Assembly (NCBI RefSeq): GCF_023074185.1
Contig: NZ_JADPKY010000168.1
Coordinates: forward strand, 1 to 47,282
Source of the DNA: Bradyrhizobium sp. 132
GTDB taxonomy: Bacteria; Pseudomonadota; Alphaproteobacteria; Rhizobiales; Xanthobacteraceae
Direction: 5' to 3'
DNA: 47,282 bases
This document shows, piece after piece, positions 16,603 to 24,951 of the stretch. How positions within the stretch are numbered: position 1 is the stretch's first letter; each line of letters begins with the position of its first letter. Position numbers and translations under genes: made by a program. The notes beneath the pieces are model-generated. The model did not search any database. It was given only the letters and a program-made list of their open reading frames with translations, and had not been told where the DNA came from.

Positions 16603-18816
16603 ATGGCTTACAAGAATTTCAAGGTTGAGACCGATTCCGACGGCATCGCGCTCGTCACCTGGGATATCCCCGGCCGTTCGATGAACGTGCTCGACGAGAC
16701 CTCGACCAGCGAGCTGGACGCGATCGTCAAGGAAACCACGGCTGACGCCGCGGTGAAGGGCGTCGTCATCACCTCTGCGAAAGAGGCGTTCTGTGCCGGT
16801 GCGGACCTGTCCATGCTCGAAGGCATGAACCAGGCCTACGCAAAACTGTTCAAGGAGCAGGGCGAGACCGCCGCGAACCAGATGCTGTTCGACCAGAGCC
16901 GGCGCTTTTCGCTGGTGCTGCGCTCCATCGAGACCTCCGGCAAGCCGTGGGCGGCGGCGATCAACGGCCTCGCGCTCGGCGGCGGCTTCGAGATCACGCT
17001 GTGCTGCCACTATCGCGTGGCCGCGGAGAATCCCAAGACGCGCCTCGGCCTGCCCGAGGTCAAGGTCGGCCTGTTCCCCGGCGCCGGCGGCACGCAGCGC
17101 GTGCCGCGCCTGGTGCCGCCGCAGGACGCGATGACGATCCTGCTCAAGGGCGATCCTGTCACGGTCGAGAAGGCCAAGGCGCTGAATCTGATCCATGCCA
17201 TCGTTCCCGCCGCCGATCTCGTCAAGGCGGCAAAGGACTGGATCAAGGGCGGCGGCAAGGCTGTTGCGCCCTGGGACGAGAAGGGTTTCAAGCTCCCCGC
17301 CGGTCCGGTGTTCTCCAAGGCCGGCATGATGATGTTCCCGGCCGGCAACGCGATCTATCGCCGCGAGACCTACGACAATTATCCGGCCGCGCGCGCGATC
17401 ATGAGCTGCGTCTATGAAGGCCTGCAGCTGCCGATCGACGCCGCGCTGCGGGTGGAGTCACGCTACTTCACCTCGGTGCTGCGCTCGAAGGAAGCGGCCG
17501 CGATGATCCGCAGCCTGTTCCTGTCGATGCAGGAATTGAACAAGGGCGCGCGCCGTCCGAAGGATGTGCCGCCGACCAAGGTGAAGAAGATCGCCGTGAT
17601 CGGCGCCGGCTTCATGGGCGCGAGCGTCGGCTATGTCTCGGCCCGTGCCGGCCTCGATGTCGTTCTGATCGATCGCGATCAGGAGAGCGCCGACAAGGGC
17701 AAGGCGCATGCGCAAAAGGTGATCGAGGAGCAGATCAAGAAGGGACGCGCCAAGCCTTCTGATGCAGAAGCGCTGCTCGCCCGCATCACGCCGACGGCGG
17801 ACTATGCCGCGTTGAAGGACGTCGACCTCGTCATCGAGGCCGTGTTCGAGGACCGCAAGGTCAAGGCTGATACCTTTGCCAAGGCGCAGGAGCATATGAA
17901 GCCGGACGTGATCTTCGCGTCCAATACTTCGACGCTTCCGATCACCTCGCTGGCCGAGAGCTTCAAGGACCAGGGCAGGTTCGTCGGCATCCACTTCTTC
18001 TCGCCGGTCGAGAAGATGATGCTGGTCGAGATCATCCAGGGCAAGAACACCGGCGATCTCGCGATCGCGACTGCGCTCGACTACGTCCGGCAGATCGGCA
18101 AGACGCCGATCGTCGTCAACGACAGCCGCGGCTTCTTCGCCAATCGCTGCGTCGGGCGCTACGTGGCCGAGGGCAACGAGATGTTCCTCGAGGGCGTGCC
18201 GCCGGCGATGATCGAGAACTGCGCCAAGATGGCCGGCATGCCGGTTGGCCCGCTCTCGCTCTCCGACGAAGTCGCGCTCGACCTCGGCCTCAAGATCATG
18301 AAGGCGACGGAAGCCGATCTCGGTCCCAACGCCATCAATCCCGATCAGAAGAAGCTGATGGTGGAGATGGTCGAGAAGCAGGGCCGTCTCGGCCGCAAGA
18401 ACAGCAAGGGGTTTTACGACTACCCCGAGAAGGGCAAGGGCCAGAAGAGCCTGTGGCCGGGTCTCTCGGCGCTGCAGCCGAAGCAGCTCGATCCCGATAC
18501 GCTCGACATCGAGGAGTTGAAGCAGCGCTTCCTGGTGGTGCAGGCGGTGGAAGCCGCCCGCACGGTCGAGGATCACGTCATCACCGATCCACGCGAGGCC
18601 GATGTCGGCTCGATCCTCGGCTTCGGCTTCGCGCCGTTCACCGGTGGCACCCTGTCCTACATCGACTTCATGGGCCCAAAGACCTTCGTCGAGCTTTGCC
18701 ACAAGCTGGAGGCGAAATACGGTTCGCGCTTCACCCCGCCGAAACTCCTTGAGGAGATGGCCGCGAAGGGAGAAACCTTTTACGGCCGCTTCGCCCCCAA
18801 GAAAACGGCGGCGTAA
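16603..18816 (+). CDS. fadJ: Bifunctional enoyl-CoA hydratase / 3-hydroxyacyl-CoA dehydrogenase
   Basis: A 737-residue multifunctional protein. The N-terminal crotonase domain (to about residue 300) shows the oxyanion-hole segments AFCAGADLSML and GLALGGGFEIT, plus LPEVKVGLFPGAGGTQR. The NAD-binding dehydrogenase domain begins at GAGFMG (G334, G336, G339), and the catalytic His is H464 in VGIHFFSPVEKM. The C-terminal 3HCDH part includes NDSRGFFANR. It hydrates enoyl-CoA and oxidises the product to 3-ketoacyl-CoA, which the adjacent thiolase cleaves. It is the third enzyme of the operon, 18 bases after the thiolase gene. fadB is an alternative name; the alpha-subunit family is clear. Confidence 0.93.
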   Translation: MAYKNFKVETDSDGIALVTWDIPGRSMNVLDETSTSELDAIVKETTADAAVKGVVITSAKEAFCAGADLSMLEGMNQAYAKLFKEQGETAANQMLFDQSRRFSLVLRSIETSGKPWAAAINGLALGGGFEITLCCHYRVAAENPKTRLGLPEVKVGLFPGAGGTQRVPRLVPPQDAMTILLKGDPVTVEKAKALNLIHAIVPAADLVKAAKDWIKGGGKAVAPWDEKGFKLPAGPVFSKAGMMMFPAGNAIYRRETYDNYPAARAIMSCVYEGLQLPIDAALRVESRYFTSVLRSKEAAAMIRSLFLSMQELNKGARRPKDVPPTKVKKIAVIGAGFMGASVGYVSARAGLDVVLIDRDQESADKGKAHAQKVIEEQIKKGRAKPSDAEALLARITPTADYAALKDVDLVIEAVFEDRKVKADTFAKAQEHMKPDVIFASNTSTLPITSLAESFKDQGRFVGIHFFSPVEKMMLVEIIQGKNTGDLAIATALDYVRQIGKTPIVVNDSRGFFANRCVGRYVAEGNEMFLEGVPPAMIENCAKMAGMPVGPLSLSDEVALDLGLKIMKATEADLGPNAINPDQKKLMVEMVEKQGRLGRKNSKGFYDYPEKGKGQKSLWPGLSALQPKQLDPDTLDIEELKQRFLVVQAVEAARTVEDHVITDPREADVGSILGFGFAPFTGGTLSYIDFMGPKTFVELCHKLEAKYGSRFTPPKLLEEMAAKGETFYGRFAPKKTAA

Positions 18817-18847
18817 TTCTCTGAACCCGTAGCCGGGATGAAAAATA

Positions 18848-18878
18848 CGAAAGGCCGGATTCTCGATCCGGCCTTTCG
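18848..18878. terminator. Bidirectional terminator between fadJ and gst
   Basis: A perfect 13-base stem (18848-18860 with 18866-18878, loop TCTCG). On the minus strand it is followed by TATTTTTCAT, so it mainly fits an intrinsic terminator for the GST gene. It also lies 31 bases past the fadJ stop codon. Confidence 0.8.
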
Positions 18879-18888
18879 CATTTGCGTC

Positions 18889-19503
18889 TCAGGCGGCCTG
18901 AATCAGCCCTTCCTTCTTCATCGCTTCCTGCACCTGCGGCCGCGCCGCGACGCGGGTCTTGTACGCGACAAGGTTCGGCATCGCCGAGAGGTCGAACTTC
19001 ATCCGGTCGCCCCAGGTCAGCATCGTGAAGAGATAGCCGTCAGCCACCGTGAACTGCTTGCCCATGAGGTAATCGCGGCCGGCGAGCTGGCTGTCGATGT
19101 ATTTCAGCTTGCCCATGACGCGATCCCTGAAGAACGCCTTGGCCTCGTCGTTCAGCGCCGGCGCGAACATCGGGCCGAAGCTCTTGTGGACCTCCGAGGT
19201 GAGGAAGTTCAGCCATTCGAGCAGCTTGTAGCGCTCGGAGCTGCCGTGGGCCGGCGCCAGCGCCTTGGCTGAGGCCTGATCGGCGATGATCTGGACAATC
19301 ACCGGGCCTTCGGTCACGATCTCTCCGCTATCGAGACCCAGCGCAGGGACCTGGCCCTTGGGGTTCAGCTTCAGATAATCCTCACCATTTTCGAGCTTCT
19401 TCGCCCGGATATCGACCTTGACCAGCTCATAGGGCAGGCCGGCTTCCAGGAGCGCGATGTGGGGGGATAGCGAGCAGGCACCGGGCGAATAGTACAATTT
19501 CAT
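18889..19503 (-). CDS. gstA: Glutathione S-transferase, beta class (GstA-like)
   Basis: A 204-residue cytosolic GST. The thioredoxin-like N-domain starts MKLYYSPGACSLSPHIAL, with the beta-class Cys10 that forms a mixed disulfide with glutathione; NPKGQVPAL carries the cis-proline, and the segment GEIVTEGPVI is the glutathione-binding loop. The helical C-domain contains the conserved FTVADGYLF motif. It conjugates or reduces electrophiles using glutathione, and gshA, which makes the precursor, lies 0.7 kb away. A strong AGGAGG ribosome site precedes the ATG. It is divergent from a MarR gene, and a large palindrome lies between them, so MarR control is likely. Confidence 0.92.
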   Translation of the reverse strand: MKLYYSPGACSLSPHIALLEAGLPYELVKVDIRAKKLENGEDYLKLNPKGQVPALGLDSGEIVTEGPVIVQIIADQASAKALAPAHGSSERYKLLEWLNFLTSEVHKSFGPMFAPALNDEAKAFFRDRVMGKLKYIDSQLAGRDYLMGKQFTVADGYLFTMLTWGDRMKFDLSAMPNLVAYKTRVAARPQVQEAMKKEGLIQAA

Positions 19504-19552
19504 TGGAATTTCCTCCTCTTGTTGCTTGGTTCAGGCGAAAGAACGACTACAT

Positions 19553-19590
19553 GCATCTGCTTGAAATAGTCAAGATTGATGCAGGTGCAT
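19553..19590. promoter_or_regulatory. Palindromic operator between gst and marR
   Basis: An imperfect dyad runs from 19553 to 19582: GCATC-tg-CTTGA-aatag-TCAAG-att-GATGC. It overlaps a second palindrome, GATGCA-GG-TGCATC, at 19578-19591. The minus-strand TTGACT inside it could be the gst -35 element. Such dyads in divergent gaps are typical MarR binding sites. Confidence 0.5.
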
Positions 19591-19630
19591 CGAGTAGGGT
19601 AAGAGACGGGCGACGAGCTTGAGCGGGACC

Positions 19631-20128
19631 ATGAAACGCAAACCATCGACCGAGGCGACTTCCGCCTGGATCCGCCTGATGCGGGTGCAGAGCCGCGTGC
19701 TCGATTGCGTCGAGCAGGACCTGAAGAAGGCGGGGTTCCCGCCGCTGGCATGGTACGACGCCCTGCTCGAATTGTCGCGGGCGCCTTCGGGTGAGCTGCG
19801 CCCGGTCGAACTCGAACGGCAGATGCTGATCCCGCAATATTCGACATCGCGGCTGATTGACCGTCTGGTCGACGAAGGCCTCGCCTCGCGGCGTGAATGC
19901 AAGATCGACAAGCGCGGCCAGTTCGTGGAGATCAGCGAAGCCGGCCGCGAATTGCAGAAGCGGATGTGGGGCGCCTATTCGGCCGCAATCGAGAAATATG
20001 TCGGTTCGAAACTGTCCGACGCGGATGCCGTCAAGCTCAGCGGTCTGCTCGACCGCCTGGGCTGCTCGTGCGGCGAGATGAAACTGCCGCCCGTCGTCCA
20101 CGCCAACGAAACCACGCCGTCGCGATGA
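19631..20128 (+). CDS. MarR-family transcriptional regulator
   Basis: A 165-residue winged-helix regulator. The body includes the MarR recognition region (PVELERQMLIPQYSTSRLIDRLVDEGLASRRE) and the wing (DKRGQFVEISEAGREL). MarR proteins are dimeric repressors that commonly respond to phenolic or oxidative signals. The ATG at 19631 has GAGCGGGA upstream; an in-frame TTG at 19619 is less likely. Two cysteines (LGCSCGEM) near the C-terminus could act as a thiol sensor, which would fit control of the divergent glutathione transferase gene; this is inference. Confidence 0.88.
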   Translation: MKRKPSTEATSAWIRLMRVQSRVLDCVEQDLKKAGFPPLAWYDALLELSRAPSGELRPVELERQMLIPQYSTSRLIDRLVDEGLASRRECKIDKRGQFVEISEAGRELQKRMWGAYSAAIEKYVGSKLSDADAVKLSGLLDRLGCSCGEMKLPPVVHANETTPSR

Positions 20129-20229
20129 GCGCGCGGCACACCAGCTCGTCCGTGCACCCGATGGGTGCGCGGACCGTCCCCGTCACCCGCGCGCCTTCTG
20201 TCGAAGCGCCCTTTTAATTAGAGCTTGAT

Positions 20230-21600
20230 ATGGCGCGAGACCAGATCGATATGACGCCGCTGCAATCGCGTGACGAACTCGTCACGTGGTTCGAGGAAGG
20301 CTGCAAGGACCCGTCCGAATTCCGCATGGGCACCGAGCACGAGAAAACGCCGTTCACGCTCGAAGGCCACTGCCCGGTGCCCTACGAAGGCGCGCGCGGT
20401 ATCGGCGCGCTGCTCGAAGGCATGAAGCTCCTGCTCGGCTGGGAGCCGATCATGGAGAAGGGCAACATCATCGGCCTCTACGACGTCACCGGCGGCGGCG
20501 CGATCTCGCTCGAGCCCGGCGGACAGTTCGAGCTCTCCGGTGCGCCGGTCGAGAACGTGCACCAGACCCAGAGCGAGCTGATGGCGCATCTGGCGCAGGT
20601 GCGCGAGATCGCAACGCCGCTCGGCATCGGCTTCCTCGGGCTCGGCATGACGCCGTCCTGGTCGCGCGCCGACATCCCGGTGATGCCCAAGGGCCGCTAC
20701 AAGATCATGACCAATTACATGCCGAAGGTCGGCAAATACGGCCTCGACATGATGTACCGGACCTGCACGGTGCAGACCAATCTGGACTTTTCCTCCGAAG
20801 CCGACATGGTCAAGAAGCTGCGTGTCTCGCTCGCGCTCCAGCCGGTCGCAACCGCCTTGTTCGCCAATTCGCCGTTTACCGAGGGCAAGCCGAACGGCTT
20901 CCTCTCCTTCCGGTCTGAGATCTGGCGCGACACCGACAATGCGCGTTCGGGCATGATGCCGTGGGCGTTCGAGGACGGCATGGGCTTCGAGCGCTATGTC
21001 GACTACGCGCTCGACGTACCCATGTACTTCGTCAAGCGCGACGAGGATTACATCGACGTCTCCGGCTCTTCGTTCCGCGCCTTCTTCGATGGCCGCAACA
21101 ACAATTTGCCCGGGGAACGTCCGACGTTGTCGGACTGGGCCAACCATCTTTCGACGATCTTCCCGGAGGTGCGTCTCAAGCGCTATCTCGAGATGCGCGG
21201 CTCCGACGGTGGCCCGTGGGGCCGTCTGCCGGCGTTATCGGCGTTCTGGGCGGGGCTGCTCTACGACGACGTGTCGCTCGATGCCGCCTGGGACCTTGTG
21301 AAGCACTGGACCGGGCATGAGCGTCAGGGCCTGCGCGACGACGTGCCGCGCTTCGGCTTCAAGTCGCGGATCAAGGACCGCTATCTGTTCGAGATCGCCA
21401 AGGAATGCCTCGTTCTGGCACATGCCGGCCTGCGCCGGCGCGGCCGGATCGATCAGCTCGGCCGCGACGAGACCCGGCATCTGGAGCCGCTCGATCGCAT
21501 CATCGATTCCGGCCGCACGCCGGCCGAGGAGATGCTCGAGAAGTTCAACGGTCCCTGGAACGGCTCGGTGGAACCAGCCTACGCGGAATACGCGTTCTAG
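20230..21600 (+). CDS. gshA: Glutamate-cysteine ligase, plant/alphaproteobacterial type
   Basis: A 456-residue enzyme that joins glutamate and cysteine to gamma-glutamylcysteine, the first and rate-limiting step of glutathione synthesis. The characteristic GTEHEKTPF segment near residues 34-42, the GGGAISLEPGGQFELSG block at about 92-108, and the length match the class shared by plants and Rhizobiales rather than the E. coli class. The C-terminal residues (PWNGSVEPAYAEYAF) are typical. It is monocistronic here; the second enzyme, GshB, is not in the window. Only a weak ribosome site (AGAG) precedes the ATG. Confidence 0.93.
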   Translation: MARDQIDMTPLQSRDELVTWFEEGCKDPSEFRMGTEHEKTPFTLEGHCPVPYEGARGIGALLEGMKLLLGWEPIMEKGNIIGLYDVTGGGAISLEPGGQFELSGAPVENVHQTQSELMAHLAQVREIATPLGIGFLGLGMTPSWSRADIPVMPKGRYKIMTNYMPKVGKYGLDMMYRTCTVQTNLDFSSEADMVKKLRVSLALQPVATALFANSPFTEGKPNGFLSFRSEIWRDTDNARSGMMPWAFEDGMGFERYVDYALDVPMYFVKRDEDYIDVSGSSFRAFFDGRNNNLPGERPTLSDWANHLSTIFPEVRLKRYLEMRGSDGGPWGRLPALSAFWAGLLYDDVSLDAAWDLVKHWTGHERQGLRDDVPRFGFKSRIKDRYLFEIAKECLVLAHAGLRRRGRIDQLGRDETRHLEPLDRIIDSGRTPAEEMLEKFNGPWNGSVEPAYAEYAF

Positions 21601-21722
21601 ACCCGTGGGGACAACAGGGCCAACGATCAGGACCCGAGCCGTTCATCGCCCATACAGGTTTGCGGCGATCAAATGGCCGGCTGAAAAACCTGAGCGTCGT
21701 CAATAACCCGAAAGCTGTTTCG

Positions 21723-22295
21723 ATGGGGAAGGGCCGCCTGGCCGTCATGGCAAGCGTCCTGGCAAGCGTCGTGGCATGTGCCGCGCTGCTTTCGCTCGTG
21801 TTTGCGAGCTGGCCTGTGCGCGCCCAGACGGCATTCGATCGCCCCGGCGGAGACTATTTCAGCACGCCGGTCACGTCAGGTGATCCCGAGGATTGCGCGC
21901 TGCTATGCGAGCGCGACCGCCGCTGCCGCTCCTGGAGCTTCAGCTATCCCGACGTCGAAGGCGGCTCGGCGGTGTGCTGGCTCAAGAACGCGGTGCCGGC
22001 GCGCGTGCCGGAAAGCTGCTGCATCTCCGGTGTGCGTGGCGCCGGCGTGATCGAGCCGCGCGTCGCAGGCGTGGAGACCTCGATCGACCGTCCCGGCGGC
22101 GATTTGCGCAATTTCGAGATCAAGGCCGGCGAAGGCGGAGAGGCCTGCAAGGCCGCCTGCACCGCCGACAACAAATGCCGCGCCTTCACCTATGCACGCC
22201 CCGGCTACACCGGACGCGAGGCGCGCTGCTTCCTGAAAAAGGAAATCAAGCCGCCGCGCCGGAAGGCGGGGTTTACGTCGGGCGTGGTGCGCTAG
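21723..22295 (+). CDS. Secreted PAN/Apple-domain protein with two repeats
   Basis: A 190-residue protein with an N-terminal signal peptide or anchor (about residues 1-35, ending VRAQ) and two tandem PAN/Apple-like repeats. Each starts with an RPGGD motif (FDRPGGDYFSTPV and IDRPGGDLRNFEI), followed by cysteine pairs (CALLCERDRRCRSWSF and CKAACTADNKCRAFTY). The conserved cysteines probably form disulfides in the periplasm or outside the cell. PAN domains bind proteins or carbohydrates; no partner is evident. It lies 122 bases behind gshA in the same direction but has no strong ribosome site, so co-transcription is uncertain. ATG at 21747 is an alternative start. Confidence 0.8.
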   Translation: MGKGRLAVMASVLASVVACAALLSLVFASWPVRAQTAFDRPGGDYFSTPVTSGDPEDCALLCERDRRCRSWSFSYPDVEGGSAVCWLKNAVPARVPESCCISGVRGAGVIEPRVAGVETSIDRPGGDLRNFEIKAGEGGEACKAACTADNKCRAFTYARPGYTGREARCFLKKEIKPPRRKAGFTSGVVR

Positions 22296-22312
22296 CGTGC
22301 AGCTCTCACCGC

Positions 22313-22358
22313 CGTCATTGCGGGCATAGCTAAGCAATCTCTCCCGCGCGCGGGAGAG
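22313..22358. repeat. Degraded repeat arm fused to a 20-base palindrome
   Basis: 22313-22339 is a diverged arm of the 6043-6071 repeat. 22339-22358 is the perfect palindrome CTCTCCCGCGCGCGGGAGAG, related to the palindromes of the 7971 and 11798 elements. It lies between the convergent PAN and lepB genes and may serve as a transcript end for either. Confidence 0.65.
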
Positions 22359-22376
22359 GGCGAGACATTCCGGCCT

Positions 22377-23153
22377 TCAATGCACGGCGGTGAAAAACCG
22401 CGCCATGCGAAATCCGGACAGCCAGGTCCACACCGGCTGGCCGCGGATGCCGAGATCCCAGGAGCCGAGCACGGCATCGGCACGGCCGACCAGATTGTCG
22501 ATCGGCAACAGGCCGACCCCGCCGGAGCGCAAGGGCACGCGGCTGTCGGCGGAATTGTCGCGGTTGTCGCCGAGCACGAAGAGATGGCCTGCCGGCACCG
22601 TCACTTCCTGCGTGTTGTCGAGCGGACCGTTGTCGCGCATCTTGAAGATCAGATGCGAGACGCCGTTCGGCAGTGTCTCGACATAGCGATAGGCGGGCTC
22701 GCTGCCGCCATTGTCGTCCTCGGCGGCGCCGACGCCGTCCGGCTTCAGCTCGGCGGGACGGTCATTGACGAAGAGCTGGCCCTGCCGCAACTGGATGCGG
22801 TCGCCGGGCAGACCCACGACGCGCTTGACCCAGGCCTGCGAGCGGTCGCCGGGCCAGCGGAACACGACGACGTCGCCCTGCTTGGGCGTTTCCGCGAAGA
22901 CGCGGCCGCTCTCGGGCAGGTTGATCTGGATCGGCAGCGACGAGGTGCCGTAGCCGTAGGGGAATTTCGAGGCGATCAAGGCGTCGCCGATCAACAATGT
23001 CGGCTCCATCGAGCCCGACGGCACGTAGAACGGCTCGGCCAGCGCGCCCTTGGCGATGAACACCGCGGCGACGATGCCGGCGAGCTGCACGAGCTGGCCG
23101 GCCCAGCCGCTGCTCTTCCGCTTCGTGGTGACAGTTACCTTCTCGACACTCAT
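22377..23153 (-). CDS. lepB: Signal peptidase I
   Basis: A 258-residue type I signal peptidase of the inner membrane that removes signal peptides from exported proteins. One N-terminal membrane helix (about 20-40) anchors it. The catalytic serine is S48 in VPSGSMEPT and the general-base lysine is K110 in WVKRVVGLPGD. The later conserved segment LGDNRDNSADSR is also present. Its ATG overlaps the tldD stop by four bases (ATGA at 23153-23150), showing translational coupling to the upstream protease-related gene. The frame is open further upstream, but that part overlaps tldD and is not coding. Confidence 0.94.
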   Translation of the reverse strand: MSVEKVTVTTKRKSSGWAGQLVQLAGIVAAVFIAKGALAEPFYVPSGSMEPTLLIGDALIASKFPYGYGTSSLPIQINLPESGRVFAETPKQGDVVVFRWPGDRSQAWVKRVVGLPGDRIQLRQGQLFVNDRPAELKPDGVGAAEDDNGGSEPAYRYVETLPNGVSHLIFKMRDNGPLDNTQEVTVPAGHLFVLGDNRDNSADSRVPLRSGGVGLLPIDNLVGRADAVLGSWDLGIRGQPVWTWLSGFRMARFFTAVH

Positions 23154-24577
23154 CCGCCCGTTCCACCCACCGTAATGCGTTCCATCAGAAGCGACGGCTG
23201 GCCGACGCCGACCGGCACGCCCTGGCCGTTCTTGCCACAGGTGCCGATGCCGGTATCGAGCGCCAGATCGTTGCCGATCATGCGAATGCGATGCAGGTCG
23301 GTCGGCCCGTTGCCGATCAACATGGCGCCCTTCAACGGCGCACCGATCTTGCCGTTTTCGATCTTGTAGGCCTCGGTGCACTGAAACACGTATTTGCCCG
23401 AGGTGATGTCGACCTGACCGCCGCCGAAATTCGCGGCGAAGACGCCGTTCTTCACCGAGGCGAGAATCTCGGCCGGATCGCGCTCGCCCGCGAGCATGTA
23501 GGTGTTGGTCATGCGCGGCATCGGCACATGGGCATAGCCCTGGCGACGGCCGTTGCCGGTCGGCTTCATGTCCATCAGGCGCGCGTTCTGGCGGTCCTGC
23601 ATGTAGCCGACCAGCACGCCGTCCTCAATCAGCACGGTGCGGTTGGTCGGCGTGCCCTCGTCGTCGATCGACAGCGAGCCGCGGCGCGAGGCAATGGTGC
23701 CGTCGTCGACCACGGTGACGCCCTTGGCCGCGACCTGCTGGCCCATCAGGCCCGCAAACGCAGACGTCTTCTTGCGGTTGAAGTCGCCCTCGAGGCCATG
23801 GCCGACCGCTTCATGCAGCATCACGCCGGGCCAGCCGGCTCCGAGCACGACGTCCATCTCGCCGGCGGGGGCGGGAATCGATTCCAGATTGACGAGGGCC
23901 TCGCGCAGCGCGCCGTCGGCGGCGTCACGCCAGTTCTTGCTCTCGATGAATTCGGCGTAGCCGGCGCGGCCGCCATAACCCTTGCTGCCGCTCTCCTGGC
24001 GGTCGCCCTGGCCGGCGACGACGGAGACGTTGACGCGCACCAGCGGGCGGATGTCACGATAGCTTTCGCCGTCGGGCCGCAGGATCTCGACCACCTGCCA
24101 GGTCGCGCCCAGACTGACGCTGACCTGCCGTACCCGCGGATCTTTGTCGCGCAGATAGGCGTCGATCTCGGCAAGCAGTTTTACCTTGGTCTCGAAGCCG
24201 GGGGCATCGAGCGGATTGTCGTCACTATAAAGCCGCACGTTGGTATGCGCTGGAGGCGCTGCGAAGCTCCCGGAATAACCGCCGCGCACGGCCGCGACCG
24301 CGTCCGCAGCGCGAATCAGCGCCGGCAGCGAAACGTCGGAGGAATGCGCATAGCCAACCGCGTCGTCCTTGACGGCGCGCAGCCCAAAGCCCTGCGAAGT
24401 GTCGTAGGTCGCCTGCTTCAGCCGCCCATTGTCGAACATCAGCGCTTCGGTCTGGCTATATTCCAGGAACAATTCGCCGTCGTCGGCACCGGCAAGCCCG
24501 CGCGCGAGCTCGTTGCGAACCTGGTCGCGGTCGAGATTGGCGCGGTCGAGCAGGGAGGTTGTGGCAGGGTTGGTCAT
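23150..24577 (-). CDS. tldD: Metalloprotease TldD
   Basis: A 475-residue TldD of the TldD/PmbA family. The zinc motif HEAVGH is at residues 255-260 with the following GLEGDFNRKK region. TldD pairs with TldE/PmbA to cleave unfolded or modified peptides, for example in microcin maturation and CcdA antitoxin turnover; pmbA is not in this window. ATG at 24577 (MTNPATTSLL) is preferred; ATG at 24589 is the alternative. lepB overlaps the 3' end. The upstream 149 bases separate it from a divergently transcribed DUF433 gene. Confidence 0.93.
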   Translation of the reverse strand: MTNPATTSLLDRANLDRDQVRNELARGLAGADDGELFLEYSQTEALMFDNGRLKQATYDTSQGFGLRAVKDDAVGYAHSSDVSLPALIRAADAVAAVRGGYSGSFAAPPAHTNVRLYSDDNPLDAPGFETKVKLLAEIDAYLRDKDPRVRQVSVSLGATWQVVEILRPDGESYRDIRPLVRVNVSVVAGQGDRQESGSKGYGGRAGYAEFIESKNWRDAADGALREALVNLESIPAPAGEMDVVLGAGWPGVMLHEAVGHGLEGDFNRKKTSAFAGLMGQQVAAKGVTVVDDGTIASRRGSLSIDDEGTPTNRTVLIEDGVLVGYMQDRQNARLMDMKPTGNGRRQGYAHVPMPRMTNTYMLAGERDPAEILASVKNGVFAANFGGGQVDITSGKYVFQCTEAYKIENGKIGAPLKGAMLIGNGPTDLHRIRMIGNDLALDTGIGTCGKNGQGVPVGVGQPSLLMERITVGGTGG

Positions 24578-24691
24578 GCGTCCGTCCATTATCGGGGGAT
24601 GTGAGGCAAGATAATGGTTTCCCGGCGGTTCCGCGAGGGGCTTGGCCGTCACATTACGGAAACGATAGGATTGGGCTGGAAGCAAGGGGCC

Positions 24692-24720
24692 CTGACGCTG
24701 ATACAGATCGATGCTATGCT
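24692..24720 (+). promoter_or_regulatory. Candidate promoter giving a leaderless mRNA for the DUF433 gene
   Basis: CTGACG at 24692-24697 and TATGCT at 24715-24720 are separated by 17 bases. Transcription would be expected to begin about 7 bases past the -10 element, that is at 24727, the A of the ATG. No Shine-Dalgarno sequence is present before that ATG. Confidence 0.5.
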
Positions 24721-24726
24721 GCTTTC

Positions 24727-24951
24727 ATGAATTACCGAGACATTATCTCGATTGAGCCTGGCAAGCGTGGGGGGCGACCCTGCATCCGCCACATGCGGAT
24801 CGCTGTGGCAGATGTGCTCGGCTGGCTGGCTGCTGGTCAGACCCACGCTCAAATCCTCGACGACTTCCCCGAATTGACCGAGGACGATATCCGCGCCTGC
24901 CTGGCCTATGCCGCCGACCGCGAGAGGCGATTGGTGACCGCACCGATATGA
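24727..24951 (+). CDS. DUF433 protein, probable antitoxin
   Basis: A 74-residue DUF433 protein. The family motif is clear: RDIISIEPGKRGGRPCIRHMRI, then a helix-turn-helix-like part (VADVLGWLAAGQTHAQILDDFPELTEDDIRACLAYAADRE). DUF433 proteins are paired with DUF5615 PIN-like proteins and are proposed to be the antitoxins. Its TGA overlaps the ATG of the partner gene (ATGA at 24948-24951). A promoter placing the transcription start at the ATG itself is predicted. Antitoxin action is a family inference, not shown here. Confidence 0.88.
   Translation: MNYRDIISIEPGKRGGRPCIRHMRIAVADVLGWLAAGQTHAQILDDFPELTEDDIRACLAYAADRERRLVTAPI

Noticed and set aside
19553..19582. FixK/FNR box reading TTGAAATAGTCAA
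   Set aside because: The half-sites are spaced by 5 rather than 6 bases, so it does not fit; it is better explained as part of the MarR palindrome.
20129..20229. Small gene between marR and gshA
   Set aside because: Only 101 bases with no coherent short frame or ribosome site.
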